Shown piece by piece: positions 56,612 to 64,000 of a stretch of 64,000 bases of DNA. The DNA comes from Pseudodesulfovibrio thermohalotolerans (GTDB lineage: Bacteria; Desulfobacterota; Desulfovibrionia; Desulfovibrionales; Desulfovibrionaceae). The number at the start of each line of letters is the position of its first letter. The first letter of the stretch is position 1. The notes beneath the pieces were generated by a model. That model saw only the letters and a program-made list of their open reading frames with translations, was not told the origin of the DNA and ran no database searches. The stretch spans positions 3,687,501-3,751,500 of the forward strand of contig NZ_CP120635.1 of the NCBI RefSeq assembly GCF_021353295.2, written 5' to 3'. Made by a program: the position numbers and the translations under genes.

Positions 56612-57823
56612 TCAAAATAGTGTTGTCAGGATTTCGGTCTCGTCGCCCGGGGTGACGGTCTGGCCGCTTTGCAGGACGGCGAGGCCGTGGGCCAGGGCGA
56701 GGCCGTGCATGGGAGGCAGGGTCTTTCCGGCCAACGGGGTGGCGGTCAGCGTGGAGCCGTGGACGGTGAGCTCGCATTGGACGAGCCATTCGGAACCGGC
56801 CCGCGCGTTGATGGATCGGGTGAACCGGGCCATGCGCGGTTCGGGTTCGGGCAGGCCAAGCAGCCGGCGGATCACCGGGAGGATGACGGCGTGGAAACAG
56901 GCGTGTCCAGCGGCGGGAGGCCCGGGCAGGCCGAAGAGCAGGGTGTTGCCGCGCACGGCCGCGAACATGTTTCGGCCGGGCCGGATGTCGATGCGTTTGA
57001 AGACCGGCGTGAAGCCGCTCTCCCTGGCCGCCTCGAAAGCGAAATCCCGTTCGCTGTTGCCCGTGCCGCCCGTGGTCGCCATGATTTCGGGCAGGTCGTC
57101 GCGGGACAGGGTCTCCACCAGTCTGTCACGGTCGTCCGGGACCACTGCGGTCCGCTCCACCAATGCCCCGGCCGCCTCGAAGAGGCCCCGGAGCAGTACC
57201 AGGTTGTCCGCCGGGAACCGTGCCGTGCCGCTCAGGCTTTCGCCCGGTTTGGCCAGTTCGCTGCCGAGAGCCGTGAGCCGGACGCGCGGGCGGAGGCGGA
57301 CCAGGATGGAGTCCACGCGGGTTCGGGTCATGACTGCCGCGCCCTGGGGAGTGACCAATCCGCCCGCCGGGGCAATCCTCGTGCCCGCCGGAATTTCGCC
57401 GCCCGCGGGCCGGATGTACCATCCCTCGCCAACAGGTTCGCGGACCAGGATGGCGCCGTCCAGCTCCTCCACGTCCTCCTCGGCCAGGACCGCGTCCGCG
57501 CCGGGCGGAACCGGCCCGCCGGTCAACACTCGCACAGCCCGACCCGCTTCAATGGGATCGGGAGACGTGGACTCGGCCCGGATGCATCCGCTCACCGCCA
57601 GCCGCACAGGAGTCGTGCCCGAGGCTTCGGCCACATCACGGCTGCGCACGGCGTATCCGTCGCGGACCGAGCAAGCCTGCTCGGGCACGTTGCATCGGGC
57701 GGCCACGTCCCGGGTCGAGGTCAGGCCGACGCCGTCCATGGGGGACACGGCCGTTTCCCCGGAGGGGCGGGCGAGGCCGAGCAGTTTTTGGACCGCTTCC
57801 TTGCGGGAGATGGGTGTGGACAT
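56612..57823 (-). CDS. moeA: Molybdopterin molybdenumtransferase MoeA
   Basis: The 403-residue protein inserts molybdate (or tungstate) into adenylated molybdopterin. It has the MoeA domain order, with the catalytic region VRDGYAVRS (D55), PVPPGADAVL and a MoCF-biosynthesis domain. The usual GGVSVGxxD loop of that domain reads GGTGNSERD here, a divergent form, so the partner or metal specificity may differ. It is transcribed away from mobB, 177 bases apart. Sulfate reducers need molybdenum or tungsten cofactor for formate dehydrogenases, which fits. Confidence 0.88.
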   Translation of the reverse strand: MSTPISRKEAVQKLLGLARPSGETAVSPMDGVGLTSTRDVAARCNVPEQACSVRDGYAVRSRDVAEASGTTPVRLAVSGCIRAESTSPDPIEAGRAVRVLTGGPVPPGADAVLAEEDVEELDGAILVREPVGEGWYIRPAGGEIPAGTRIAPAGGLVTPQGAAVMTRTRVDSILVRLRPRVRLTALGSELAKPGESLSGTARFPADNLVLLRGLFEAAGALVERTAVVPDDRDRLVETLSRDDLPEIMATTGGTGNSERDFAFEAARESGFTPVFKRIDIRPGRNMFAAVRGNTLLFGLPGPPAAGHACFHAVILPVIRRLLGLPEPEPRMARFTRSINARAGSEWLVQCELTVHGSTLTATPLAGKTLPPMHGLALAHGLAVLQSGQTVTPGDETEILTTLF

Positions 57824-58000
57824 GGACTTCCTCGGGTCTTTTCAGGTCGTATCCATATAATATTGGCACCCGGCTTCCGGGTTGTAAAGGATTGCGCCCT
57901 TTGTGCCCTTTATATAAACTGAAGTGTATGGCTGTGCCGCGTCCGGGACCTTGGCGGTCGTCCGGGCGCGTTTCTGTATCTTAACTCATAGGGGCTTTAA

Positions 58001-58540
58001 ATGACTCAGCATATATTTTGCATCATCGGCAAGAAAAAAGCCGGTAAAACCACGTTCTTGGAAAAACTTGTGCCCGAACTGCAAAAGCTCGGCCTGTCCG
58101 TGGGCGCGGTCAAACACGACGCCCATACCTTTGAGATGGACGTGAAGGGCAAGGACTCCTGGCGGCTCAAGCAGGCCGGGGCCGAGACCGTGGTGGTCTC
58201 CTCGCCCGACCGCGTGGCCATGATCCAGACCGTGGACCGTGAACGCTCTTTGGAGGAACTCGCCGAGACCCTGTTCGCCGACAAGGACGTGGTTCTGGCC
58301 GAGGGGTACTTCAATTCCGACCAGCCCAAGATCGAGGTTTTTCGCCAGGAGGCGCACGATCATCCTCTTTGCGGCCGGAATAACCAGCAGGACAAAAAAC
58401 TCATCGCCATGGTCTCGGACCAGAGCGTGACCGTCGACGTGCCCAAGTTCGGCCTGGACGAGGCCTCCGAGGTGGCGGCGCATATCGCCCGTAAATACTA
58501 CGGCTGGGTCTACAACGGCATGTGGGCCACCCACGACTAG
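58001..58540 (+). CDS. mobB: Molybdopterin-guanine dinucleotide biosynthesis protein MobB
   Basis: The 179-residue protein is a P-loop GTPase-like adaptor with Walker A GKKKAGKT at 10-17, the family segment GAVKHDAH and the later VVLAEGYF. It assists MobA in attaching GMP to molybdopterin. A MobA gene is not in the window. It is divergent from moeA, so the shared 177-base gap may hold both promoters. It ends 32 bases before the convergent DUF116 gene's stop. Confidence 0.92.
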   Translation: MTQHIFCIIGKKKAGKTTFLEKLVPELQKLGLSVGAVKHDAHTFEMDVKGKDSWRLKQAGAETVVVSSPDRVAMIQTVDRERSLEELAETLFADKDVVLAEGYFNSDQPKIEVFRQEAHDHPLCGRNNQQDKKLIAMVSDQSVTVDVPKFGLDEASEVAAHIARKYYGWVYNGMWATHD

Positions 58541-58572
58541 GGGGCGGCGTTGTGCGCGGGGCGACTGCCCGG

Positions 58573-59412
58573 TTACGGCCGGGCGGCCTCGCCCGTGGAG
58601 ATGGTCCGACCGTCCTTGGCCTTGTTCGGGTCGATGAAGCGGCTGAGCATCTTTTCGACGATGGGCAGGGATACCGTGGTGTCGAGGCAGGGACCGTGCG
58701 GCCGCTCGTTGAGCACGCCGTATACGGGCAGGGGATAGGTGTCCTGAATGCCCGAGGAGAGGTCGCGGTGGCAGGCCACGGCGATTATCAGCTTGGGCCG
58801 GAGCTGGACGACGATGCGTCGGGCGATGGTCCCGCCCGTGGCGATGGCCAGGTTCACCCCGTACTTGTCGTGCAGGTCGAGCAGCCCGGCCATGGAGCAT
58901 TTTCCGCAGCGCACGCAGTTGTTGATATCGTAGGTCAACCGCCGGTCGCACTTGGAGTTTTGCAGGCAGTGCGGCATGAGCAGGAGTATTTCTTTCGGCG
59001 CGTACCGTCCGGCCTCGGCCAGGACCAGGTCGTTGTTCACGGAGATGAACGAGAGTCTGATGAGTTCCTTTTCGATGCCGAATACGCGGCCCAGAAGGAC
59101 CATGAGCGGCAGGAACAGCTTGATGGTCAGCCCCCGGAAACGGCGTGCGCCGGGCAGGGGCTTCTTGGTGACGATGTTCAGGAACAATCCCCAATAGGCC
59201 ACGCAGACCAGCCCGATGAGGCCCACGACAACCGCGCCGAGCACCCATTTGGCCGACGGGTGGATGTTGTCCAGCCCGATGTAGGGCACCAGCCAGAGCA
59301 GGGCCAGAAACAGGCAAATGACCAGGCAGGCGATGCTGATCAAGCCGATGAAAAGGCGTTTGCGCGCCCGATGGACGGACCGGGGCTGGTCCAGGGGTGT
59401 ACCTATTTGCAT
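58573..59412 (-). CDS. DUF116 membrane protein with cysteine motif
   Basis: The 279-residue protein has two N-terminal membrane helices (about 20-45 and 55-80) and a cytoplasmic DUF116 domain. The domain has a cysteine set CLQNSKC, CVRCGKC and a later CHRD, which may hold an Fe-S cluster or zinc. Function is unknown. It overlaps the fmt end by 10 bases and so is the third gene of a def-fmt-DUF116 operon, an order I recall in other Desulfovibrio-like genomes. Confidence 0.82.
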   Translation of the reverse strand: MQIGTPLDQPRSVHRARKRLFIGLISIACLVICLFLALLWLVPYIGLDNIHPSAKWVLGAVVVGLIGLVCVAYWGLFLNIVTKKPLPGARRFRGLTIKLFLPLMVLLGRVFGIEKELIRLSFISVNNDLVLAEAGRYAPKEILLLMPHCLQNSKCDRRLTYDINNCVRCGKCSMAGLLDLHDKYGVNLAIATGGTIARRIVVQLRPKLIIAVACHRDLSSGIQDTYPLPVYGVLNERPHGPCLDTTVSLPIVEKMLSRFIDPNKAKDGRTISTGEAARP

Positions 59413-60407
59413 TCCTTCATGTATCCGCAGGTGAAGGCCGTGGCGTCCATGGCCTTTTTGCCCTGCGGCTTGACCTCGGGTGTCAGATATATCCTGTCTG
59501 CCGTGGTGATGGCCAGCTTTCCTTCCATTTCGCCCAGTATCGTGCCCGGAGCGACCTTGGGAGCGGATTCGCCGGACACCTCGCCGGGCGTCACGTTGAG
59601 GCGCAGGGATTTGCCTTCCGGGTTGGTCCAGTCAAAGAACGCGCCGGGCCACGGGTACATGGCGCGGATGCGGTTGTGGATTTTCTCGGCAGGCTGATTC
59701 CAGTCGATTTCCCCTTCCTTCTTTTCCAGTTTCTTCGCATAGGTGGCCAACGAATCATCCTGGGGTTTCAGGTCGTAGGCGCCGGTCTGAAGGCGGGCCA
59801 TGGCTTCGCAGATGCAGATGCCGCCCAGCTTTGCCAGCTCGTCGTGAATGGTCCCGGCGTGGTCGTTGTGCCCGATGCGCAGGGCGCGCTGAACCATGAC
59901 CGGTCCGGTGTCCAGCCCGGCCTCCATCTTCATGATGGAGATGCCGGTGACCACGTCGCCGTTTTCAATGGACCGCTGGATCGGGGCCGCGCCGCGCCAG
60001 TGGGGCAGCAGCGAGGCGTGGATATTCAGCGGCAGCACGGTCGGGATGTCGAGTACGGACTGGGGCAGAATCAGCCCGTAGGCCGCCACCACCAGCACAT
60101 CCGGTTTCAGGGCCGCCAGTTCATCGACATCGGCCTGGTCCTTGAAATTTACGGGCTGGAATACGGGGATGTCGTTTTCCAGGGCCACCTGCTTGACCGG
60201 CGAGGGCTTGCACTGGCGTCCGCGTCCGCAGGGCCTGTCCGGCTGGGTATATGCGGCGACGATGTCCGCCGCATCGAACTTGAGCAGGATTTTCAGCGCT
60301 TCGGCCGCGAAGTCCGGGGTGCCCATGAAGACTACCCGAAGGGGCTTGAGGTCGACCGCGCCCCAGGATTCGGGCGTGTTCTGGCTGGAACCGGCTATTT
60401 CTTCCAT
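59403..60407 (-). CDS. fmt: Methionyl-tRNA formyltransferase
   Basis: The 334-residue enzyme formylates initiator Met-tRNA using 10-formyl-tetrahydrofolate. The N-terminal domain has VVFMGTPDFAAEAL, the catalytic NIHASLLPHWRGAAPIQ and AGLDTGPVM, and the C-terminal tRNA-binding domain has RIRAMYPWPGAF. The N-terminus is about 20 residues longer than usual before VVFMGTPDF. The start overlaps def by 13 bases, so the two are coupled: the added formyl group is removed by Def after initiation. Confidence 0.95.
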   Translation of the reverse strand: MEEIAGSSQNTPESWGAVDLKPLRVVFMGTPDFAAEALKILLKFDAADIVAAYTQPDRPCGRGRQCKPSPVKQVALENDIPVFQPVNFKDQADVDELAALKPDVLVVAAYGLILPQSVLDIPTVLPLNIHASLLPHWRGAAPIQRSIENGDVVTGISIMKMEAGLDTGPVMVQRALRIGHNDHAGTIHDELAKLGGICICEAMARLQTGAYDLKPQDDSLATYAKKLEKKEGEIDWNQPAEKIHNRIRAMYPWPGAFFDWTNPEGKSLRLNVTPGEVSGESAPKVAPGTILGEMEGKLAITTADRIYLTPEVKPQGKKAMDATAFTCGYMKECK

Positions 60408-60892
60408 CTCGCGGCCTTCTTGCGATACATGGCTTTCTTCAGGCGGCCCGTGCGGTCGGCCAGGGTCACGCCGTTCAGGTGATCGATCTCATGCTGCAGG
60501 ATGATGGCCAGGAAGCCTTCCGTGTCCAGGCAGACGTCCTCGCCTTCGCGGTTTTGCGCCTTGACCTTGACCCGTTGCTTGCGCTTGACCGTGATGTTGA
60601 GTTCGGGGCAGCTCAGGCAGCCTTCCTCGGACTCCACCTCGCCGTCGGATTCGACGATCTCGGGGTTGATGAGGACGCGCAGATCGCCCCGCTCCTTGGG
60701 GCCGGTCTGGTCCACGCAGATGAGCCGGATGGACTGGTTCACCTGCGGTGCGGCCAGTCCCACCCCATCGGATTCGTACATGGTTTCGACCATGTCTTCG
60801 ATGAGTTCCTGAAGCTCGGGGGTTATTTCGCCGACGGTTTCAGCCTTGGCGGCCAGGACGTCGTCGGGCCAGGTACATATTTCCAATTTCAT
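60395..60892 (-). CDS. def: Peptide deformylase
   Basis: The 165-residue metalloprotease removes the formyl group from new proteins. The three family motifs are present: GVGLAAPQ (43-50), EGCLSCPE and HEIDHLNG, supplying the Cys and two His metal ligands and the catalytic Glu. It is the first gene of the def-fmt-DUF116 operon, with GGAGG before the ATG. Confidence 0.96.
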   Translation of the reverse strand: MKLEICTWPDDVLAAKAETVGEITPELQELIEDMVETMYESDGVGLAAPQVNQSIRLICVDQTGPKERGDLRVLINPEIVESDGEVESEEGCLSCPELNITVKRKQRVKVKAQNREGEDVCLDTEGFLAIILQHEIDHLNGVTLADRTGRLKKAMYRKKAARWKK

Positions 60893-61221
60893 TATGTTTG
60901 CCTCCGGCGGCCGGGATAAGAAAGGAGAATTCCTTGAAATAAGGCTGGTTGTCGTCAGCCTCGGAATATCCGTTCCCGTTTGCCCTTATTGTTCCCCTTG
61001 CGCCGCGGGAACGGACGCGGGGAGCGTTCGGTCCGGCTTGCGGCGTATAGGTACTGACTCTTATCTCAATAAGTACGGAAATTCAAAAGGCCAGTTCTTT
61101 GTCGAAACCGGCCGAATTCTGGGCCGCTTCGCGGAAGGATGCCCGCGAACCGGCGATATGCGTCGAGGAAAGGAACGCGGGAGGGAAACCTTGCCGTCGG
61201 GTTTCCCTCCCGCATCTTCCA
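60893..61221. other. Intergenic region between aspS and def
   Basis: No gene is seen. It should hold the promoter of the def-fmt operon and contains the aspS terminator at 61177-61213. I could not fix promoter boxes with confidence. Confidence 0.55.
61177..61213 (-). terminator. Terminator of aspS
   Basis: A perfect 14-base stem (GCGGGAGGGAAACC with its complement) and a 9-base loop begin 9 bases past the aspS stop. T-rich sequence follows on the minus strand. Confidence 0.8.
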
Positions 61222-63042
61222 TTATTCTTCTTTTTTCTTCTCGCGCAGGCGGATGCCGAGTTCGCGGAGCTGCTTGCTGGGCACGGCGGACGGCGCCTCG
61301 GTCATGAGGCAGGTGGCCTTCTGGGTCTTGGGGAAGGCGATGACGTCGCGGATGGACTTGGACCCGGTCAGGATCATGACCAGCCTGTCCAGGCCGAAGG
61401 CGATGCCGCCGTGGGGCGGCGCACCGAACTTGAGGGCGTCCATGAGGAAGCCGAACTTGTCGCGGGCTTCCTCGTCGTTGATGCCCAGGGCGGCGAACAT
61501 GGCCTGCTGCTGCTCCTCGGTGTGGATGCGGATGGAGCCGCCGCCGACCTCGAAGCCGTTCATGACCAGGTCGTAGGCCCGTGCGATGGCCTGGCCCGGG
61601 TCTTCCCTGAGAATCTTCATCTGCTCGGGGCGGGCCGAGGTGAAGGGATGGTGCCGGGCCACGAACCGCTTCTCGTCGGGGTCCCATTCGAGCAGCGGGA
61701 AGTCGGTGATCCAGACAGGCTTGAACTCGCCCTCCTTGATGAGTCCGAACCGCTTGCCCAGCTCGCAGCGCAGGTTGCCGAGCGCGGCGTTGGCGATGTC
61801 GGCCGGACCGGCCTGGAAGAAGAGGATGTCGCCGGGCTTGCAGCCGGTGCGATTACGCAGTTCGGCGATCTCCTCCTCGGAGAAGAACTTGACGATGGGG
61901 GACTGCCATTCGCCGTCCTCCTTGACCTTGATCCAGGCCAGGCCCTTGGAGCCGTAGATCTCGACGAACTTGGTGTATTCGTCGATCTCCTTGCGGGACA
62001 GCTCGGCCCCGCCGGGCACGGCCATGACCTTGACCAGCTCGGAGGACGCGAAGACCTTGAAGCCGGAGTTCTTGAAGACGTCGGTGATGTCGATGTGCTT
62101 GAGCTCGAAGCGGAGGTCCGGCTTGTCCACGCCGTAGTCGCGCATGGCGTCGGCGAAGGTCATGCGGGGGAACTCGTCGGGCAGGGCCACGCCGATGGTC
62201 TCCTTGAACAGGGTCCGGACCATGCCTTCGGCCATGTCCTGGATCAGCGCCTCGTCCACGAAGGACATCTCGATGTCGATCTGGGTGAACTCGGGCTGGC
62301 GGTCGGCGCGCAGGTCTTCGTCGCGGAAGCATTTGACGATCTGGAAATAGCGATCCATGCCCGAGACCATGAGCATCTGCTTGAACAACTGCGGGGACTG
62401 GGGCAGGGCGTAGAACTCGCCCTGGTTGACCCTGGAGGGCACCAGGAAGTCGCGCGCGCCTTCGGGGGTGGACTTGGTCAGCACCGGGGTTTCCACTTCG
62501 AGGAAGCCCAGGCCGTCCAGGTAGCGGCGCACGGATTGCGCGGCCTTGTTGCGGATAATGAAATTCCGGGCCAGGGAGGGGCGGCGGAGATCCAGGAAGC
62601 GGTATTTGAGCCGCAGGTTCTCGGAGACCTCCACGCGGTCCTCGATGGGGAAGGGCGGGGTGTCCGAGGTGTTGAGCAGCTTGTACTCGGAAACCTCGAT
62701 CTCGATCTCGCCAGTGACCATGTTCGGGTTGGCCATGCCCTCGGGACGCGGGCGGACCTTGCCCTTGACCGCCACCACGTATTCGGGGCGGATGGCGTGG
62801 GCGCGCTCATGCACCTCGTCATTGTCCTCGGGGTTGAAGACCACCTGGGTCAGGCCTTCGCGGTCGCGCAGGTCCAGGAAAATCAGCCCGCCGTGATCGC
62901 GGCGGAACTGGACCCAGCCCATGAGGCAGACCTCTTCGTCCATGTTGGCGGCGGTCAACTCGTTGTTGTGGTGCGTGCGCCGCCAGCCCGCGAGGTCTTC
63001 AATGACGCGGTACTCGTCGTAATCTCTCTCTTGCTCGGACAT
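61222..63042 (-). CDS. aspS: Aspartyl-tRNA synthetase
   Basis: The 606-residue class IIb synthetase has an N-terminal OB-fold (GWVQFRRDHGGLIFLDLRDREG), the catalytic core with FLVPSRVNQGEFYALPQSPQ, and the large bacterial insertion (GAD-like). Motif 3 is GGIAFGLDRLVM, and the terminal FPKTQKATCLMTEAPS is present. The length is the full bacterial size. Whether it is discriminating or also makes Asp-tRNA-Asn cannot be told from sight. hisS lies upstream in the same direction, a common pairing. Confidence 0.96.
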   Translation of the reverse strand: MSEQERDYDEYRVIEDLAGWRRTHHNNELTAANMDEEVCLMGWVQFRRDHGGLIFLDLRDREGLTQVVFNPEDNDEVHERAHAIRPEYVVAVKGKVRPRPEGMANPNMVTGEIEIEVSEYKLLNTSDTPPFPIEDRVEVSENLRLKYRFLDLRRPSLARNFIIRNKAAQSVRRYLDGLGFLEVETPVLTKSTPEGARDFLVPSRVNQGEFYALPQSPQLFKQMLMVSGMDRYFQIVKCFRDEDLRADRQPEFTQIDIEMSFVDEALIQDMAEGMVRTLFKETIGVALPDEFPRMTFADAMRDYGVDKPDLRFELKHIDITDVFKNSGFKVFASSELVKVMAVPGGAELSRKEIDEYTKFVEIYGSKGLAWIKVKEDGEWQSPIVKFFSEEEIAELRNRTGCKPGDILFFQAGPADIANAALGNLRCELGKRFGLIKEGEFKPVWITDFPLLEWDPDEKRFVARHHPFTSARPEQMKILREDPGQAIARAYDLVMNGFEVGGGSIRIHTEEQQQAMFAALGINDEEARDKFGFLMDALKFGAPPHGGIAFGLDRLVMILTGSKSIRDVIAFPKTQKATCLMTEAPSAVPSKQLRELGIRLREKKKEE

Positions 63043-63104
63043 TATCTCTCCAGTCTCGTATTTAGTGCCTCCGGCGGCCCCTGCGGGGGGCTTGCCTCCG
63101 GCGG

Positions 63105-63169
63105 CTCAAGAAACCTTTTGAAAAAGGTTTCTTGAGAATCTTCCAAAACTTTTTGGTGCGCCTTCGGCG
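63105..63169 (+). repeat. Intergenic stem-loop repeat, copy C
   Basis: A stem of about 14 bases (CTCAAGAAACCTTT with its complement) lies at 63105-63136. ATCTTCCAAAACTTTTTGG and a second hairpin CGCC-TTC-GGCG at 63158-63169 follow. It has the same design and orientation as copies A and B, but lies between two co-directional genes. Confidence 0.75.
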
Positions 63170-63206
63170 GGGGGGCCCGCGTTATGACGGCTTTTTATCA
63201 AACATC

Positions 63207-63251
63207 TGCGGCAAGGCCGCATACGGGATTCCAAAGGCCCTCGGCCTTTGG
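63207..63251 (-). terminator. Two hairpins after hisS
   Basis: TGCGGC-AAG-GCCGCA (63207-63221) and CCAAAGGCC-CTC-GGCCTTTGG (63231-63251, 9 perfect pairs) lie between hisS and aspS, about 55-100 bases past the hisS stop. Either may end or slow hisS transcription. Confidence 0.5.
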
Positions 63252-63306
63252 CCGCCGGAGGCGAAGTCACCCGTCCATCGCCGCGCAGCGGCTTCTTAAT
63301 TCCTCT

Positions 63307-64000
63307 CTACAGACTTGCCAGATACAGCTTCCGGTCCAGGGTTTCCTGTTCCCTGTTCCCGGCCATGTCCTTGACGGTGATGGTATTGTCGGCCAGTTCG
63401 CTGCCGCCCAGGATCAGGCAGGTCCGGGCCCCGGATTTGTTGGCCGCGCGCATCCGGGATTTCATGGAGCCGCCGGCGAAGCTGACCTCGCCGCGCAATC
63501 CCTTGGCGCGCAGGGCCTGGGCGAAGAGCATGGCCTCGTTGGCCGCTTCGCCGTCCACCACGGCCAGGTAGAAGTCGGGCGCTTCGGGCTCGACATCGCC
63601 GAGCAGAAGGGCGAGCCGTTCCATGCCGCAGGCGAAACCGGAGCCGGGGCAGTCCGGGCCGTCCAGGCTTTTTATCAGGCCGTCGTAGCGGCCGCCGCCG
63701 GCCACGGAGGTCTGGGAGCCGATGTCGTTGCTGGTCACCTCGAAACAGGTGCGCACGTAGTAATCCAGGCCGCGCACCAGGCGGGGATTCAGGGCGTAGG
63801 ACACGTTTGCTCCGTCCAGCACGGCGCGCACATCGGCGAAGTGGGCCTCGCAGTCCGGGCAGAGGTGGTCGGTGATGACCGGGGCGTCCTGGACCAGCTC
63901 CTTGCAGGTGGGCACCTTGCAGTCGAGCACGCGCAGGGGGTTGGTCTCCATGCGGCGCTGGCAGTCCTCGCAGAAATTCGCCTTGTCCTTGGACTTGTAG
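63307..64000 (-). CDS. hisS: Histidyl-tRNA synthetase, 3' part (5' end outside window)
   Basis: About 230 C-terminal residues are visible. They include the zinc-binding-like CEDCQRR and VLDCKVPTC stretch, ALNPRLVRGLDYYVRTCFE (histidine-binding loop region), GGGRYDGLI, SGFACGMERL (motif 3) and a C-terminal anticodon-binding domain (EVSFAGGSMKSRMRAANKSGA). The frame stays open to the window edge at 64000; the Met at 63951 is internal. It is the synthetase for histidine, upstream of aspS. Confidence 0.94.
   Translation of the reverse strand, partial: YKSKDKANFCEDCQRRMETNPLRVLDCKVPTCKELVQDAPVITDHLCPDCEAHFADVRAVLDGANVSYALNPRLVRGLDYYVRTCFEVTSNDIGSQTSVAGGGRYDGLIKSLDGPDCPGSGFACGMERLALLLGDVEPEAPDFYLAVVDGEAANEAMLFAQALRAKGLRGEVSFAGGSMKSRMRAANKSGARTCLILGGSELADNTITVKDMAGNREQETLDRKLYLASL

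Noticed and set aside
57840..58000. Possible molybdenum-cofactor riboswitch between moeA and mobB
   Set aside because: A small ACCCGG/CCGGGT hairpin is present, but I could not build the multi-stem structure of the known riboswitch.
61099..63135. A 678-residue plus-strand frame opposite aspS
   Set aside because: aspS is complete and unmistakable; the antisense frame is a composition artefact.

Overview
The window is G+C-rich, densely coded chromosomal DNA from a Gram-negative bacterium. It most likely comes from a sulfate-reducing deltaproteobacterium of the Desulfovibrionaceae, Pseudodesulfovibrio-like. The grounds are a flavoredoxin-type flavin reductase, an archaeal-type ADH synthase feeding the shikimate pathway, a def-fmt-DUF116 operon, an NlpC/P60 lipoprotein with SH3-like domains, and intergenic stem-loop repeats typical of that family. 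This is inference from gene content; no 16S gene is present. Both ends cut through genes: mutM on the left and hisS on the right.

Layout. 1-7 kb holds mutM (3' part), murJ, a TrmN6-like methyltransferase and a C_GCAxxG_C_C protein. These are followed by a tightly overlapping four-gene operon that looks like a Rad50/Mre11 (SbcCD) machine whose ATPase is split into two polypeptides. 7-15.5 kb holds a Trm112-like protein, a PHP phosphoesterase, a TrhP-like U32 protein, an RND efflux pump with its lipoprotein adaptor, and a pair of small heat-shock proteins. 15.5-32.3 kb is a signalling region: a five-PAS kinase with a NarL-type regulator, an ExbB/ExbD/TonB-like operon whose TonB-like protein carries a degenerate hydrolase domain, two hybrid kinases, a CheY-like receiver, a CBS protein, a radical SAM protein, a Tat-exported amidohydrolase and an EAL/HDOD protein. 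32.4-43.6 kb is mainly metabolic: ADH synthase, NlpC/P60 lipoprotein, flavoredoxin, a U32-like protein, thioredoxin 2, a thioesterase, a TIM-barrel epimerase and a second CBS protein.

Phage-type genes are scattered through 35-47 kb among ordinary genes: a LexA/CI-type S24 repressor facing a DUF5675 gene and a small HTH gene, a GTA-type three-TM holin with an XhlA-like partner, and a large terminase with a small companion. A Gly/Ser-rich then Asn/Gln-rich fibre-like protein and a coiled-coil protein lie just beyond. No capsid, portal, tail or integrase gene is visible, so these look like a domesticated or dispersed gene set rather than an intact prophage.

49.5-64 kb holds a Pat-type protein acetyltransferase whose ADP-forming CoA ligase part has lost its phospho-histidine, a family-4 glycosyltransferase, pstSCA without pstB, moeA and mobB facing apart, def-fmt-DUF116, aspS and hisS. 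No tRNA, rRNA, CRISPR array, insertion sequence or convincing riboswitch was found. The most notable system is the split Rad50/Mre11-like operon at 3606-6892.
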